Source of the DNA: DAHUXN01 sp963811805 | GTDB taxonomy: Bacteria > Acidobacteriota > Terriglobia > Acidiferrales > UBA7541 | Length of the DNA: 64,000 bases | Assembly: GCA_963811805.1 (NCBI GenBank) | Contig: CAWESU010000001.1 | Span: 372,001-436,000, forward strand | Direction: 5' to 3' | Shown here: one piece after another, positions 1 to 7,973 of the stretch | Layout of the letters: each line of letters begins with the position of its first letter | How positions within the stretch are numbered: the first letter of the stretch is position 1 | Program-made: the position numbers and the translations under genes | Notes under the pieces: generated by a model | What the model was told of the DNA's origin: nothing | Seen by the model: the letters and a program-made list of their open reading frames with translations, nothing else | Databases searched by the model: none

Positions 1-602
1 ACCTGAAGATCCGCGCCGTTGAGGATGGAGGAATCGGCCGAAGAGCGGAGCGAGGACACCGCCGGCACCTGGCCGATTTGTTTGCCGTCGGAGGAGTAAA
101 TCATGGCGGCGGCTCCGGGAGCGGTCAAGACGTAATAATTCCCGGACGGGCCGCGGCGAATCGTACGCAAACCGGCGCCAACATCGGGGAAAATGCGCGC
201 GAGAGGAGCCAAACATTGTTCACTGCCCTGCGGTCTGACCGTGACGCTTTGCTGGACCTGTGCAATTGTTAATTTTACGTCCAAAGTCGCAGGCGAATTG
301 GCGAGGAGATGAATGTCGGTTTGCTCGAAAGATTCAAAGCCCTGCACTTCGATCAACAAGTGGTACGTTCCCGGCGCAACCTTGGAGAAAGAGTAGCGGC
401 CCCTGTTGTCGGTGATGGCCGTATGATCGGAATTGTTCGCGGAATTGATCAGGTGAACGATGGCGTTTACAACTGCCGCGCCGCTGGGGTCGGTGACCGT
501 GCCCTGCAGCGAGGTTAACGACTGGCTCCAAGCTGGAGTGCCTCCCCAAAACAGAATGGATATCCACGCCGCCACACTGCATATTGCCAAGCCGCGTTTC
601 AC
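1..602 (-). CDS. Carboxypeptidase-regulatory-like surface protein (3' part off window)
   Basis: The reading frame stays open from about 650 down to base 1, so the C-terminus lies outside the window. I chose the GTG at 602 because a GAGGG ribosome binding site lies 7 nt upstream; an in-frame ATG at 650 has none. The N-terminus is a signal peptide (KRG, hydrophobic stretch, then TPAWSQ). A carboxypeptidase-regulatory-like/CNA-B beta-sandwich follows, with the typical pattern LQGTVTDPSGAAV, then DNRGRYSFSKVAPGTY. After about residue 115 the text changes to a segment ending in YYVLTAPGAAAMIYSSDGK, which resembles a propeller blade. This is seen directly; the function is unknown. In acidobacteria such N-terminal domains commonly open TonB-dependent receptors, but the second segment here fits a secreted propeller protein better. 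Confidence 0.7.
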   Translation of the reverse strand, partial: MKRGLAICSVAAWISILFWGGTPAWSQSLTSLQGTVTDPSGAAVVNAIVHLINSANNSDHTAITDNRGRYSFSKVAPGTYHLLIEVQGFESFEQTDIHLLANSPATLDVKLTIAQVQQSVTVRPQGSEQCLAPLARIFPDVGAGLRTIRRGPSGNYYVLTAPGAAAMIYSSDGKQIGQVPAVSSLRSSADSSILNGADLQ

Positions 603-765
603 GAAAGAGCCCTCAAACACGAATCTATAGTAGGTCCGAAAGAAAATCATACCGCGCCCAAACGCTACGGATGATGCGGAAATTGTCAAGAATGTTGCAT
701 TACGCTTGGCCATGGATGGCACCGTTTGGGACTCGAGCGGGGGTGCAGATCACACACCGATGGAG

Positions 766-1635
766 CTAGGCGTTCAGGTCGGCGGCGAGACGAGGAATGA
801 CGGCGCGGAGGAGCGAGACGAACTGGCAGCTGACGCGCTTGCTAGTGTCGAGGACTTCCTGGTGATTGAGCGGCTGGTCGAGGATGCCGGCGGCCATGTT
901 GGTGACGCAGGAAATTCCGAGGACGCGCATGCCCATGTGGCACGCGGCGATGACTTCCGGGACGGTGGACATGCCGACCAAATCGGCGCCGATGATGCGA
1001 AGATAGCGAATCTCGGCGGGCGTTTCGTAGCTGGGGCCGGGAACGGCGGCGTAGACGCCTTCGCGGATTTCTATCCCGAGGCGCTTGGCCTCTTCGAAGG
1101 CAGTACGACGATAGGAACTGGAATAGGCATCAGTCATGTCGGGAAAGCGCGGGCCGAAGCGATCGTCGTTGGGGCCGGTGAGGGGGTTCAGACCGAGCAG
1201 GTTGATGTGATCGCGCACGATGACGAGCGCGCCGGGCTTGAGGCTGAGGTTGACGCCTCCGGAGGCGTTGGTCAGGACGGCGGCGCGGACTCCCAAGCGG
1301 CCGAGGACGCGCGTGGGGAAAACGACTTCAGCAGGCGAATAGCCCTCGTAAAGATGAACGCGGCCCTGCATAGCGGCGACAGCGATGCCGCCGCTCTTGC
1401 CGATGACCAACTGCCCGGCGTGGCCGTCGGCGGTGGAGAGTGGAAAACCGGGGATGCGCGAATAGGGGATGCGCGTAGCGGCTTCGATGGCATCGGCAAA
1501 AGCGCCGAGGCCGGAGCCGAGGACGACGGCGATTTGCGGGCGCAGCTTGGTTTTGGCGCGGATGCATTTCGCGGCGGCTTCGGCGCGAGCAAATTCGCCG
1601 CCCGCCCGCGGCTTTGGACTGGAACGAGATTTCAT
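766..1635 (-). CDS. Purine nucleoside phosphorylase (PNP class I, trimeric type)
   Basis: A 289-residue protein that should cleave purine (deoxy)ribonucleosides with phosphate to base plus (deoxy)ribose-1-phosphate in the cytosol. Family signatures are visible in order: GSGLGAF near residue 35 (phosphate loop), GRVHLYEGY, TNASGGV, GPSYETPAEIR, VGMSTVPEVI and CVTNMAAGI with the base-binding Asn. Length matches the mammalian-type PNP family (about 270-290). The start at 1635 overlaps the transporter stop by 4 bp (ATGA), which argues for translational coupling. It is the last gene of the nucleoside salvage operon. The longer upstream open frame lies inside the transporter gene and was rejected. 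Confidence 0.93.
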   Translation of the reverse strand: MKSRSSPKPRAGGEFARAEAAAKCIRAKTKLRPQIAVVLGSGLGAFADAIEAATRIPYSRIPGFPLSTADGHAGQLVIGKSGGIAVAAMQGRVHLYEGYSPAEVVFPTRVLGRLGVRAAVLTNASGGVNLSLKPGALVIVRDHINLLGLNPLTGPNDDRFGPRFPDMTDAYSSSYRRTAFEEAKRLGIEIREGVYAAVPGPSYETPAEIRYLRIIGADLVGMSTVPEVIAACHMGMRVLGISCVTNMAAGILDQPLNHQEVLDTSKRVSCQFVSLLRAVIPRLAADLNA

Positions 1636-2870
1636 TTCAACATGATACCAACAATGGAGGCCGACATGAGATTTGCCGCGGTGCCCGCCAGCATGGCGCG
1701 AATGCCGAGACGGGCGAGATCGTCTTTTTTGTTGGGAGCCAGCGCACCGATGCCGCCGATTTGAATGCCGATGGAGCTGAAATTTGCAAAGCCACAGAGC
1801 GCATAGGTGGCGATGGTGAAGGAGCGCGGATCGAGAACGGCTTTCATTGGACCCAGGCGGCCGTAGGCGATGAGTTCGTTGAGCACCATGCGCGTGCCGA
1901 GGAGGCTGCCGATTTTGCCGGAATCGTGCCAGGAAACGCCGATGAGCCAAGCGATGGGAGAAAGGACCCAACCGAAAATCTGTTCGAGGCTCGACGGAAA
2001 ACGCGAGATGCCGAAATGCGTGAGCCAGTTGTGCAGGCCGCCGAGGATTCCGTCACACAGATAGATGACGGCGATGAAAGAAATGAGCATGGCCGCGACG
2101 TTCAAAGCGAGATGAAGGCCGTCGACGGTGCCGCGAGAGAGAGCGCCGAGGGCGTTGGGGTCCTTTTCCAAATTGGCCATTTCGACGCGGCCCGCGGTGA
2201 CCGGCGTTTCGGTTTCAGGAACGAGCATCTTCGAGAGGAGCAGCGTGCCGGGAGCGGTCATGATCACGGCGGTGATGAGATGCTTGGCATCGACGCCGAA
2301 GGCGATGTAAGCAGCCATAATGCCGCCGGAAACGTGGGCCATGCCGCTGGTCATGATGGTCATCAACTCGGAGCGCGTGGCTTCGGGAAGAAAGGGACGA
2401 ATGGTGAGCGGGGCTTCGGTCTGGCCCATGAAAATACTGGCGGCAATGTTGAGCGATTCGGCGCCGCTGGCGGCCATCAGGCGGGTCATGAATTTGGCGG
2501 CTTGCTTCACGATGAACGGCATGACGCCGTAGTAATAAAGAAGAGCGAACAGCGCCGCGACGAAAATGATTGCAGGCAAAACTTGAAAGGCGAAGAGCAG
2601 GCCGAGCTTGGAATTTCTCGCGCCGAGGTCGCCGAAGACGAACATCGAGCCGTAATAGGAGTAGTCGAGGAGTTTGGTCACGGCGGCGCCGATGACGGCG
2701 AAAACTTCGCGGCCGATGTTGGTGTCGAGGACGATGAAAGCGAACGCCACCTGGAGGGCGAGGCCCCAGGCGACGGTTTTCATGCGAATGGCGCGACGAT
2801 TGGTGGAGAAAAGATAGGCGAGGCCGAGAATCGTGGCCATGCCCAAAAGGCCGGTCCAGTGACGATGCAT
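1632..2870 (-). CDS. Concentrative nucleoside transporter (CNT/NupC family)
   Basis: An inner-membrane cation/nucleoside symporter of about 412 residues with the repeated hydrophobic segments of the CNT family. Recognisable stretches include AASIFMGQTEAPLTI (the conserved G-Q-T-E-A-P substrate site), TSGMAHVSGGIMAAY, and the C-terminal SFTIATYALCGFANFSSIGIQIGG. I chose the ATG at 2870 because a long GGGGAGGGG stretch lies immediately upstream; an in-frame ATG at 2891 has no ribosome binding site. Its neighbours are two nucleoside phosphorylases, so it most likely imports the nucleosides that they cleave. Exact substrate range (purine, pyrimidine or both) cannot be read from the sequence. Confidence 0.92.
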   Translation of the reverse strand: MHRHWTGLLGMATILGLAYLFSTNRRAIRMKTVAWGLALQVAFAFIVLDTNIGREVFAVIGAAVTKLLDYSYYGSMFVFGDLGARNSKLGLLFAFQVLPAIIFVAALFALLYYYGVMPFIVKQAAKFMTRLMAASGAESLNIAASIFMGQTEAPLTIRPFLPEATRSELMTIMTSGMAHVSGGIMAAYIAFGVDAKHLITAVIMTAPGTLLLSKMLVPETETPVTAGRVEMANLEKDPNALGALSRGTVDGLHLALNVAAMLISFIAVIYLCDGILGGLHNWLTHFGISRFPSSLEQIFGWVLSPIAWLIGVSWHDSGKIGSLLGTRMVLNELIAYGRLGPMKAVLDPRSFTIATYALCGFANFSSIGIQIGGIGALAPNKKDDLARLGIRAMLAGTAANLMSASIVGIMLK

Positions 2871-2919
2871 TCCCCTCCCCTGAATACCCATTGCAACAGG
2901 GCTACGCGAGCCGGCGAGG

Positions 2920-4272
2920 CTACGAGCCGACGGTTCCCAGAATTAAGGGCCGCTGCGGCGGCGGCTGGTCCGCAACGACAAAACTCTTTTCGAGCAAATC
3001 GAGCGCTTCGCGGAGACGCGAGTCCGCGTTGTAATGCACAGTACAAAGCACTTCGCTCGCGCGGACGGTGTCGCCGACTTTCTTGCCGAGGACGATGCCC
3101 ACGGCAGGGTGGATGGCGTCATCCTGCTTCTCGCGGCCGCCGCCGAGAACGACGCAGGCCTTGCCAAGTTGCTCGCAGGCGATGCGCGAAACGAATCCGG
3201 CGCGAGCACTGCGCAGCGCCTCGGTTTTTTTTGCGTGCGGCAAGCGTGATGGATCGTCGACCACGCGCTCATCGCCGCCCTGCTGCTTAATGACCTGCTG
3301 GAATTTATCACGAGCGCGGCCGGTCGCAATCATTTCTTCGGCGAGTTGCTTGCCGGAAGCGACATCGGTGGCGCAACCAGCGAGGAAAAGCATCCAGGCG
3401 GAAAGTTCGAGGGACAACGCACGAACGTCAGCGGGGCCTTGGCCGCTCAAGACTTCTAGGCATTCTTCGACTTCCAGGGCGTTGCCGATATTTTGGCCGA
3501 GGGGCTGGTCCATGTCGGTGATGAGCGCGACAACGCGTTTGCCCATGCGGGTTCCGGTTTCGGCGAGCAGCTCGGCGAGCGCGACGGCGTTATCTTCATT
3601 TTTCATGAAGGCGCCATCGCCGGTTTTGACGTCGAGAACCAGGGCGTCGATGCCTTCGGCGAGTTTCTTGCACATGATGGAGGCGCAGATCAGGCCGGGG
3701 CTCTCGACGGTGGCGGTGACGTCACGGAGGGCGTAAAGCCGCTTATCGGCTGGAGCGATTTCCGGGGTTGGGCCGCCGAGCGCGCAGCCGCAAGCGACGA
3801 GGGCTTCGCGAAATTGCTGCTTGGAGAGGTTGACGCGGAAACCGGGGATGGATTCGAGCTTGTCGAGGGTGCCGCCGGTGTGGCCGAGGCCGCGGCCGCT
3901 CAACATTGGTACGTAGACAGGCACGCCGGCGGGCCCGCGCGAGCCGGCCGCGGCGACGATGGGAGCGATGATGAGCGACGTTTTGTCGCCGACGCCGCCG
4001 GTGGAATGCTTGTCGACCTTAGCGCCGGGAAGATCCGAAAAATCCATGACTTCGCCGGAGCGCAGCATGGCGTCGGTGAGGAAGGCGGTTTCGGCGCGGG
4101 TTAGTCCGCGGCAAACCACGGCCATGAGCCATGCAGCGAGCTGATAATCCGGGATGGTGTCGCGCGCAGCTCCAGAGACGAGATACGCGATTTCTTCGCG
4201 GCTGAGTTCCCCGCCGTCGCGTTTTTTGCGGATCAGATCAATGACACGCATGAGGCCGGGAGCACCAGCCAT
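2920..4272 (-). CDS. Pyrimidine-nucleoside / thymidine phosphorylase
   Basis: A cytosolic phosphorolytic enzyme of about 450 residues that splits thymidine, and possibly uridine, into base and sugar-1-phosphate. The family signature KVDKHSTGGVGDKTSL is present (phosphate-binding Lys/Ser/His region), followed by PMLSGRGLGHTGGTLDKLE and LVLDVKTGDGAFM. The C-terminal domain ends with the typical barrel-sandwich motif region (IHPAVGIVLGKKVGDTV). Length is close to DeoA/Pdp (about 435-440). The frame is open much further upstream, but that part is antisense to or inside the phosphoesterase gene. The ATG at 4272, or another 7 codons later at 4251, fits the family start (MRVIDLIRKKRDG). It overlaps the 3' end of the phosphoesterase gene by about 35 bp. 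Confidence 0.93.
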   Translation of the reverse strand: MAGAPGLMRVIDLIRKKRDGGELSREEIAYLVSGAARDTIPDYQLAAWLMAVVCRGLTRAETAFLTDAMLRSGEVMDFSDLPGAKVDKHSTGGVGDKTSLIIAPIVAAAGSRGPAGVPVYVPMLSGRGLGHTGGTLDKLESIPGFRVNLSKQQFREALVACGCALGGPTPEIAPADKRLYALRDVTATVESPGLICASIMCKKLAEGIDALVLDVKTGDGAFMKNEDNAVALAELLAETGTRMGKRVVALITDMDQPLGQNIGNALEVEECLEVLSGQGPADVRALSLELSAWMLFLAGCATDVASGKQLAEEMIATGRARDKFQQVIKQQGGDERVVDDPSRLPHAKKTEALRSARAGFVSRIACEQLGKACVVLGGGREKQDDAIHPAVGIVLGKKVGDTVRASEVLCTVHYNADSRLREALDLLEKSFVVADQPPPQRPLILGTVGS

Positions 4273-5197
4273 CGGCGGAAGCAGAGCGAGCTTCGGTGGA
4301 GAGATCGCGAGAAGGTTCGAGTACAAAGTGAGGGATTTCCGAAGGGCAGCCATAGCGCACCGGCAAAACGACGGTGCCAAGCCCGCGGCTGACGTAAATT
4401 TGCGTTTCGCCCAGGGAGTCGCGCCCCTTTTTGAAGCGCATTTGCTCGTCGGAGCGGCCGTAGAGACAGCCAATGAAAGGCAAGCGGACCTGGCCCCCGT
4501 GGGTATGGCCGGAAAGAACGAGACTGAGGCCGAGCTCCGCCGCGTCTTCAATAATGCTCGGATTGTGCGAAAGCAGTAGCGTTGGCGTGCCCTTGGGGAT
4601 GCCGCGGACCGCGCGAGGAAGATCGGCGCGGTACAGAAAATCGTCAATGCCGGCGAGGCAGAATTTCTGGCCGCGGCGGCGAAGGGTGACATGGCGGTTG
4701 CGAAGGACTTCAACGCCGTGGTGATCGAGGGCGGCAGCGATGGAGTCTGCGCCAACGCGAAAGTCGTGGTTTCCGAGGACGGCGAAGACGCCCTCGCGGG
4801 CGCGCAAGGCACCGAGCATCTCAGCAGCAGGCTCGATGTAATTGCGGGAACGAGTGACAAAGTCGCCTGTGAGCGCCACGATGTCTGGTTCGAGTTTATT
4901 GGCCAGTTCGACGACAAGGCTCAGGGCAGCTGCGGGAAAATACAGGCCGTGATGAATGTCGGTGAGCTGGACGACGCGAAGGCCGTGAAACGGCTCGGGC
5001 AGATTGGGCAGACCGATACGATGCTCGGTGACCTCGATACGCGACTGCAAGCCGAGGCGATTCAGCTGGCTGATACCGCTGGACTGGCCAAGTGAATAGG
5101 TCTCCACACCGCCGTTGCGCCAGCGGCCCTGCAGGCGGTGCCACGGCTCTGCCAGCGTGCGCCGTTTAGGTTGTGGGAAAACGTAAGTGTAAGACAT
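4238..5197 (-). CDS. Calcineurin-like metallophosphoesterase (YkuE/YaeI type)
   Basis: A 319-residue protein with all metallophosphoesterase blocks: LTDIHHG (D-x-H), LTGDFV (GD), LGNHD (GNHD), LLSHNP and GHTHGGQ. These residues bind the two metal ions. The order and spacing match the YkuE/YaeI/LpxG subfamily, some members of which hydrolyse UDP-sugar lipids such as UDP-diacylglucosamine. No clear signal peptide or membrane anchor is visible at the N-terminus, unlike classic YaeI, so the substrate is uncertain. It is first in the nucleoside salvage operon, and its 3' end overlaps the pyrimidine phosphorylase start. Whether it acts on nucleotides there is only a contextual guess. Confidence 0.85.
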   Translation of the reverse strand: MSYTYVFPQPKRRTLAEPWHRLQGRWRNGGVETYSLGQSSGISQLNRLGLQSRIEVTEHRIGLPNLPEPFHGLRVVQLTDIHHGLYFPAAALSLVVELANKLEPDIVALTGDFVTRSRNYIEPAAEMLGALRAREGVFAVLGNHDFRVGADSIAAALDHHGVEVLRNRHVTLRRRGQKFCLAGIDDFLYRADLPRAVRGIPKGTPTLLLSHNPSIIEDAAELGLSLVLSGHTHGGQVRLPFIGCLYGRSDEQMRFKKGRDSLGETQIYVSRGLGTVVLPVRYGCPSEIPHFVLEPSRDLSTEARSASADGWCSRPHACH

Positions 5198-5369
5198 CAG
5201 TGGTTGTCGATTTGGCGAAGGTGCAGGCTAACATCTAGGATGGCCTGGAGTAAAGCGTGAACGGCAGTGGCGTGTGCGCGGCCAATTACCTGTACTTTCG
5301 TATCAGTGCCAGCCAGGCCGTTCGGAGGGCTGAAAACCTGCCCGCCTTAGCTGGCCGCGTGAGAATAGG

Positions 5370-5407
5370 TAGTGACTCAGTTTCCGATAACCGCTGCCAG
5401 CTCAACC
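5370..5407. repeat. Left arm of a long imperfect inverted repeat (pair of 7907-7962)
   Basis: Read on the minus strand, this arm matches 7907-7962: GGTTGAGCTGGCA, then GTTATCGGAAAC, then TGAGTCACTA. The only large difference is 18 extra bases in the right arm (7935-7952). The arms flank the unknown gene at 5458-6036 and the IS110-type element. The interval 5198-5457 around it holds no convincing gene. Confidence 0.8.
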
Positions 5408-5457
5408 GAGATTGTTGAAGAAAACCGCAGTTTTGAGGTCCAAGCCGATGCGGCTAA

Positions 5458-6036
5458 TCAGGGGGATTGGAGCGGAACTGTGAATCCTCTGCTTTCTCTG
5501 ATTTCGGAGATTTCGTCGGCAGTCACTCCAACTGCCTTTACAATCTTCCATATCTTTTGTTGTTCCCATCCCAGATACCAGGGCCAATAAGATCCGTCCA
5601 CCAGGACATATGCCATGATCGCACCGCGCCTGTTTGAACTAGATGCGCCGCTGTACCAAACCAGCGACGAATTCGGGGCAACCTCATGCACAAATCTGAC
5701 CCTTGCCCGATCGGCGGGTACGCTTACGTGGATAATGGAGCGAATCGGGACTTGTTTGTATTCTGGCGCGGCATATCGTCGCTCCCACAGAATCCGGTGC
5801 GGCACGAAGGGCGGAACAGTGACGTCTCGCGCCCGTTCGCCACTCCATACACCGATACCCCCCGAGGCTTTCCCTCTAAAGCGAAGCCAGTTGGGCCCAA
5901 ACCATGTATTCGTCTTGATGAGGAAAAGTTCGGCTGGGCGGTGCAGTCGAATTATTCCCGATACGCAAGCTCGGACTTCCTCGATGAATCCAGCCGAGTC
6001 ATCATCCTGTACTACGATTCGCATGTGCGGTGACAT
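5458..6036 (-). CDS. Protein of unknown function
   Basis: I do not recognise this 192-residue protein. It begins MSPHMRIVVQDDDSAGF and is soluble in appearance, with no signal peptide or membrane segment. The middle is rich in Trp/Arg (TWFGPNWLRFRGK, then GVWSGERARD), followed by a probable beta-rich core (HISV/IHVSVPADRARVRF). Near the end it has WPWYLGWEQQKIWKIVKAVG. The composition looks like a genuine protein and not an antisense shadow: balanced amino acids and no long Arg/Pro runs. The start could also be the second Met at 6024. It lies alone between the left inverted-repeat arm and the insertion sequence, so its promoter region may have been altered by the insertion 190 bp upstream. 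Confidence 0.6.
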   Translation of the reverse strand: MSPHMRIVVQDDDSAGFIEEVRACVSGIIRLHRPAELFLIKTNTWFGPNWLRFRGKASGGIGVWSGERARDVTVPPFVPHRILWERRYAAPEYKQVPIRSIIHVSVPADRARVRFVHEVAPNSSLVWYSGASSSNRRGAIMAYVLVDGSYWPWYLGWEQQKIWKIVKAVGVTADEISEIRESRGFTVPLQSP

Positions 6037-6239
6037 AATACGCGATTGTTTTGAAATGCAGAAAGGTTCGAGCTGAGGGTGCGACGACGCCCTGTGATTG
6101 CGGAGGCTCGGGCCTTTTTTCCTGCTGGCGTTGCGCTGGTGAGGCCACAAGACTAGTAGACACCATCGCAGGCTTTTCCGTCCGCCGAGACGCGCTAGAC
6201 GAGGCAGGTTGAAATAACTCCTTCCATGAGAAGGCCGGT

Positions 6240-6517
6240 TCGTGTCAAGTTTGTTTCTGCTTTTTTCTTTTTCCTTTCTGTTCTTTTTGCCGTGAGTTGT
6301 TTGTGTCCAGCCGGGCCGCCTCTGTCGCCTTCCTTCCATCCGCACTCTTTATTTGAGCGATTCTCGCTCGGTGCCAGTTGGGCGTACTCGTTTCAGCAGG
6401 TGCTGCTACCTGATAATCGACCTCTGCTCCCCTCGGTTCGATGGGAGCCGGGCCAGGAGTTAGTCGCAGTCACCTGAACTCGGCGGTTGAGCTCGGCTGT
6501 CGGATGCAAATTGCTGT
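6240..6517 (-). ncRNA. Candidate bridge RNA region of the IS110-type element
   Basis: About 280 non-coding bases lie between the transposase stop and the inverted repeat at 6226-6239. They contain compact hairpins: GAGCGA/TCGCTC with a 3-nt loop at 6355-6369 and CAGGT/ACCTG at 6397-6412, plus a pyrimidine-rich tract (plus strand) at 6255-6290. IS110-family recombinases are known to use a bridge RNA encoded in a non-coding end; for the IS1111 group it sits downstream of the transposase. The RNA itself and its guide loops are inferred, not shown. Confidence 0.4.
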
Positions 6518-7615
6518 CTAGGTCACGGCGCGCATCGTTTTCTGGCTATGGCGCAGCGGTTCGTACACCTCTCCACTCACCCACAAGCGATGCAGCAAGA
6601 CTGCCAGCTTTCGAGCAACGGCAACGATCGCTCGTTTCTTGGCGTTTTTCCCTCCTCGCTCGGCCAGTCTTAGCCCCCACCGTCTGAGATCGCAGTCTTC
6701 TCCAAAGGGTCCCAAAATGTAGTGGGCCCCCTGCACCATCAGGGTTCTGAGATACCGGTCTCCTTCTTTGCTGATGTGCATCTGGGGCTGGCTCTGCCCG
6801 GAGTTCCTCCGCCCAGGCCGTAGCCCGAGAAAACATCCGACGTCGCGACTCTTCCGGAATCGATGGGGGTCTTCGATCGTCAAGACAAACGCCAGAGCGA
6901 TCAGGTTTCCCACACCCTTCACCTGCTTAAGCAGCGCGACTTCGGGGTACATCTCCTTGGCCATTTCGTCGATCCGCCGATCGTATTCCTTAATCCGCTC
7001 GTTCAGCGATTCGACCTCTCGCAAAAGCGGCTCCAGAGCTTCTTGCAACTCTGCGCTCAATCCGGCCGCGAGCTCCCGGTTCACTTGCTGCGTCCCGCAT
7101 CCTGGCAGTCGTTCCCCGTAGGACTTCACCAATCCCCGCGCCGCATTCACCAGGGCCGTTCGAGCACTCACGAGACCCGCCCGGGCCCGAATCACGGTGA
7201 GGTGAATCTGCGCTTTCGCGCTGCGATGTTGCACCGGACTCAACAGCTCAGGATCGATTCGTGCCAGCCGCGCCAACGTCCGCGCATCTAGGCGATCATC
7301 TTTTCGCCGGCTCTTGACGATCAAGCGCACTTTCTGAGCATGCGCCACGATCACTCCGTGCCCCAGCGCCGCCAACACTCGGCTCACCCACGGGGAATGC
7401 GTTCCGGTTTCCATCGCCACGCGACTCCGCGGCATCCCTCCGAAGATTTTCTTCATCGCTTCCGGTGTCGTCGGCAGCTTCTGTTCCAAGACGATTTCGC
7501 CAGCTTCATCCAAAACACAGTAAGAACTGCAACGATCCCCTAAGTCCAACCCAATGGTGAGCTGTTTTTTGAAAATCCTCTTCCCACCCGCCTGTACAGT
7601 GCTAATCTTCTGCAT
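6518..7615 (-). CDS. IS110-family transposase (DEDD recombinase)
   Basis: A 365-residue recombinase. The N-terminal RuvC-like DEDD domain starts IFKKQLTIGLDLGDRCSSY, where the first Asp sits in GLDLGD, followed by AMETGTHSPW (Glu) and KDDRLDARTLARL (the Asp pair). The C-terminal Transposase_20 domain has LKQVKGVGNLIALAFVLTI and the stretch from FLGLRPGRRNSGQSQ to the conserved Ser region (ISKEGDRYLRTLMVQGA). The start at 7615 is preceded by GGAGA. All key residues are present and the frame is intact, so the element may still be active. Transposases of this family act with a bridge RNA to recombine a circular intermediate into the target. Confidence 0.93.
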   Translation of the reverse strand: MQKISTVQAGGKRIFKKQLTIGLDLGDRCSSYCVLDEAGEIVLEQKLPTTPEAMKKIFGGMPRSRVAMETGTHSPWVSRVLAALGHGVIVAHAQKVRLIVKSRRKDDRLDARTLARLARIDPELLSPVQHRSAKAQIHLTVIRARAGLVSARTALVNAARGLVKSYGERLPGCGTQQVNRELAAGLSAELQEALEPLLREVESLNERIKEYDRRIDEMAKEMYPEVALLKQVKGVGNLIALAFVLTIEDPHRFRKSRDVGCFLGLRPGRRNSGQSQPQMHISKEGDRYLRTLMVQGAHYILGPFGEDCDLRRWGLRLAERGGKNAKKRAIVAVARKLAVLLHRLWVSGEVYEPLRHSQKTMRAVT

Positions 7616-7726
7616 TGCCGGTCTCCTTTTCTTTGTGCCTCGAGCACGTCGAACATTGGGAGCGTATCGCATCCCGCCAGGAGACCGGCCTTCTCATCCC
7701 ATCTGATAAGTCGGGCGGTCTCAATG

Positions 7727-7906
7727 GGTCGACGCAACACTCGCTCGACTCGTCTGCTGGCAGGAGTTTTCCAGGCTAAAGTCGCTTGCAAGCGTTAATT
7801 CAAAAACGCACTGCCCTGGTTAGGTCTGATGGAGTACAGCCGGACGGATCGGGCCTCTAAGGAGAAGCATCGTGGGATCAACTGATTAGAGGGTGTTGCA
7901 TCGACC
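7727..7906. repeat. Relic of IS ends: near-perfect inverted GTGTTGCRTCGACC
   Basis: GTGTTGCGTCGACC (minus strand, 7740-7727) and GTGTTGCATCGACC (plus strand, 7893-7906) match at 13 of 14 positions and face each other, 180 bp apart overall. Translated outward they give VLRRPIETA and VLHRPVELA, similar to short reading frames I associate with degraded IS flanks. Nothing between them looks like a gene; the 7698-7973 interval is otherwise empty. Confidence 0.5.
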
Positions 7907-7962
7907 GGTTGAGCTGGCACGCGTTATCGGAAACTACGCCACCAAATCAACCTGAGTCACTA
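7907..7962. repeat. Right arm of the long imperfect inverted repeat
   Basis: This arm pairs with 5370-5407. It carries GGTTGAGCTGGCA, GTTATCGGAAAC (7923-7934), an 18-base segment absent from the left arm (7935-7952), and TGAGTCACTA (7953-7962). It directly follows the IS-end relic at 7893-7906. Confidence 0.8.
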
Positions 7963-7973
7963 TCTGAAAATGG

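Larger units (their letters stand above)
6226..7697 (-). mobile_element. IS110-family (IS1111-like) insertion sequence
   Basis: The element is defined by its transposase (6518-7615) and a perfect 14-bp inverted repeat, ATGAGAAGGCCGGT, at 6226-6239 and, inverted, at 7684-7697. IS1111-group members of IS110 have short sub-terminal inverted repeats like these, so the true ends may lie a few bases outside. The non-coding part downstream of the transposase is about 290 bp and the upstream part only about 70 bp, the asymmetry expected for IS1111-type elements. No target duplication is expected or seen. Confidence 0.75.

Noticed and set aside
1614..3290. 558-residue open frame on the plus strand
   Set aside because: It is antisense to nupC and the phosphorylase genes, with the repetitive Gly/Glu/His-rich composition typical of shadows in high-GC DNA.
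6226..6477. 83-residue plus-strand frame with hydrophobic N-terminus
   Set aside because: It starts exactly in the IS inverted repeat and lies within its non-coding end; no ribosome binding site or homology recognised.
7540..7791. 83-residue minus-strand frame containing VLRRPIETA
   Set aside because: It overlaps the transposase start and reads through the IS boundary into relic sequence; more likely debris than a gene.
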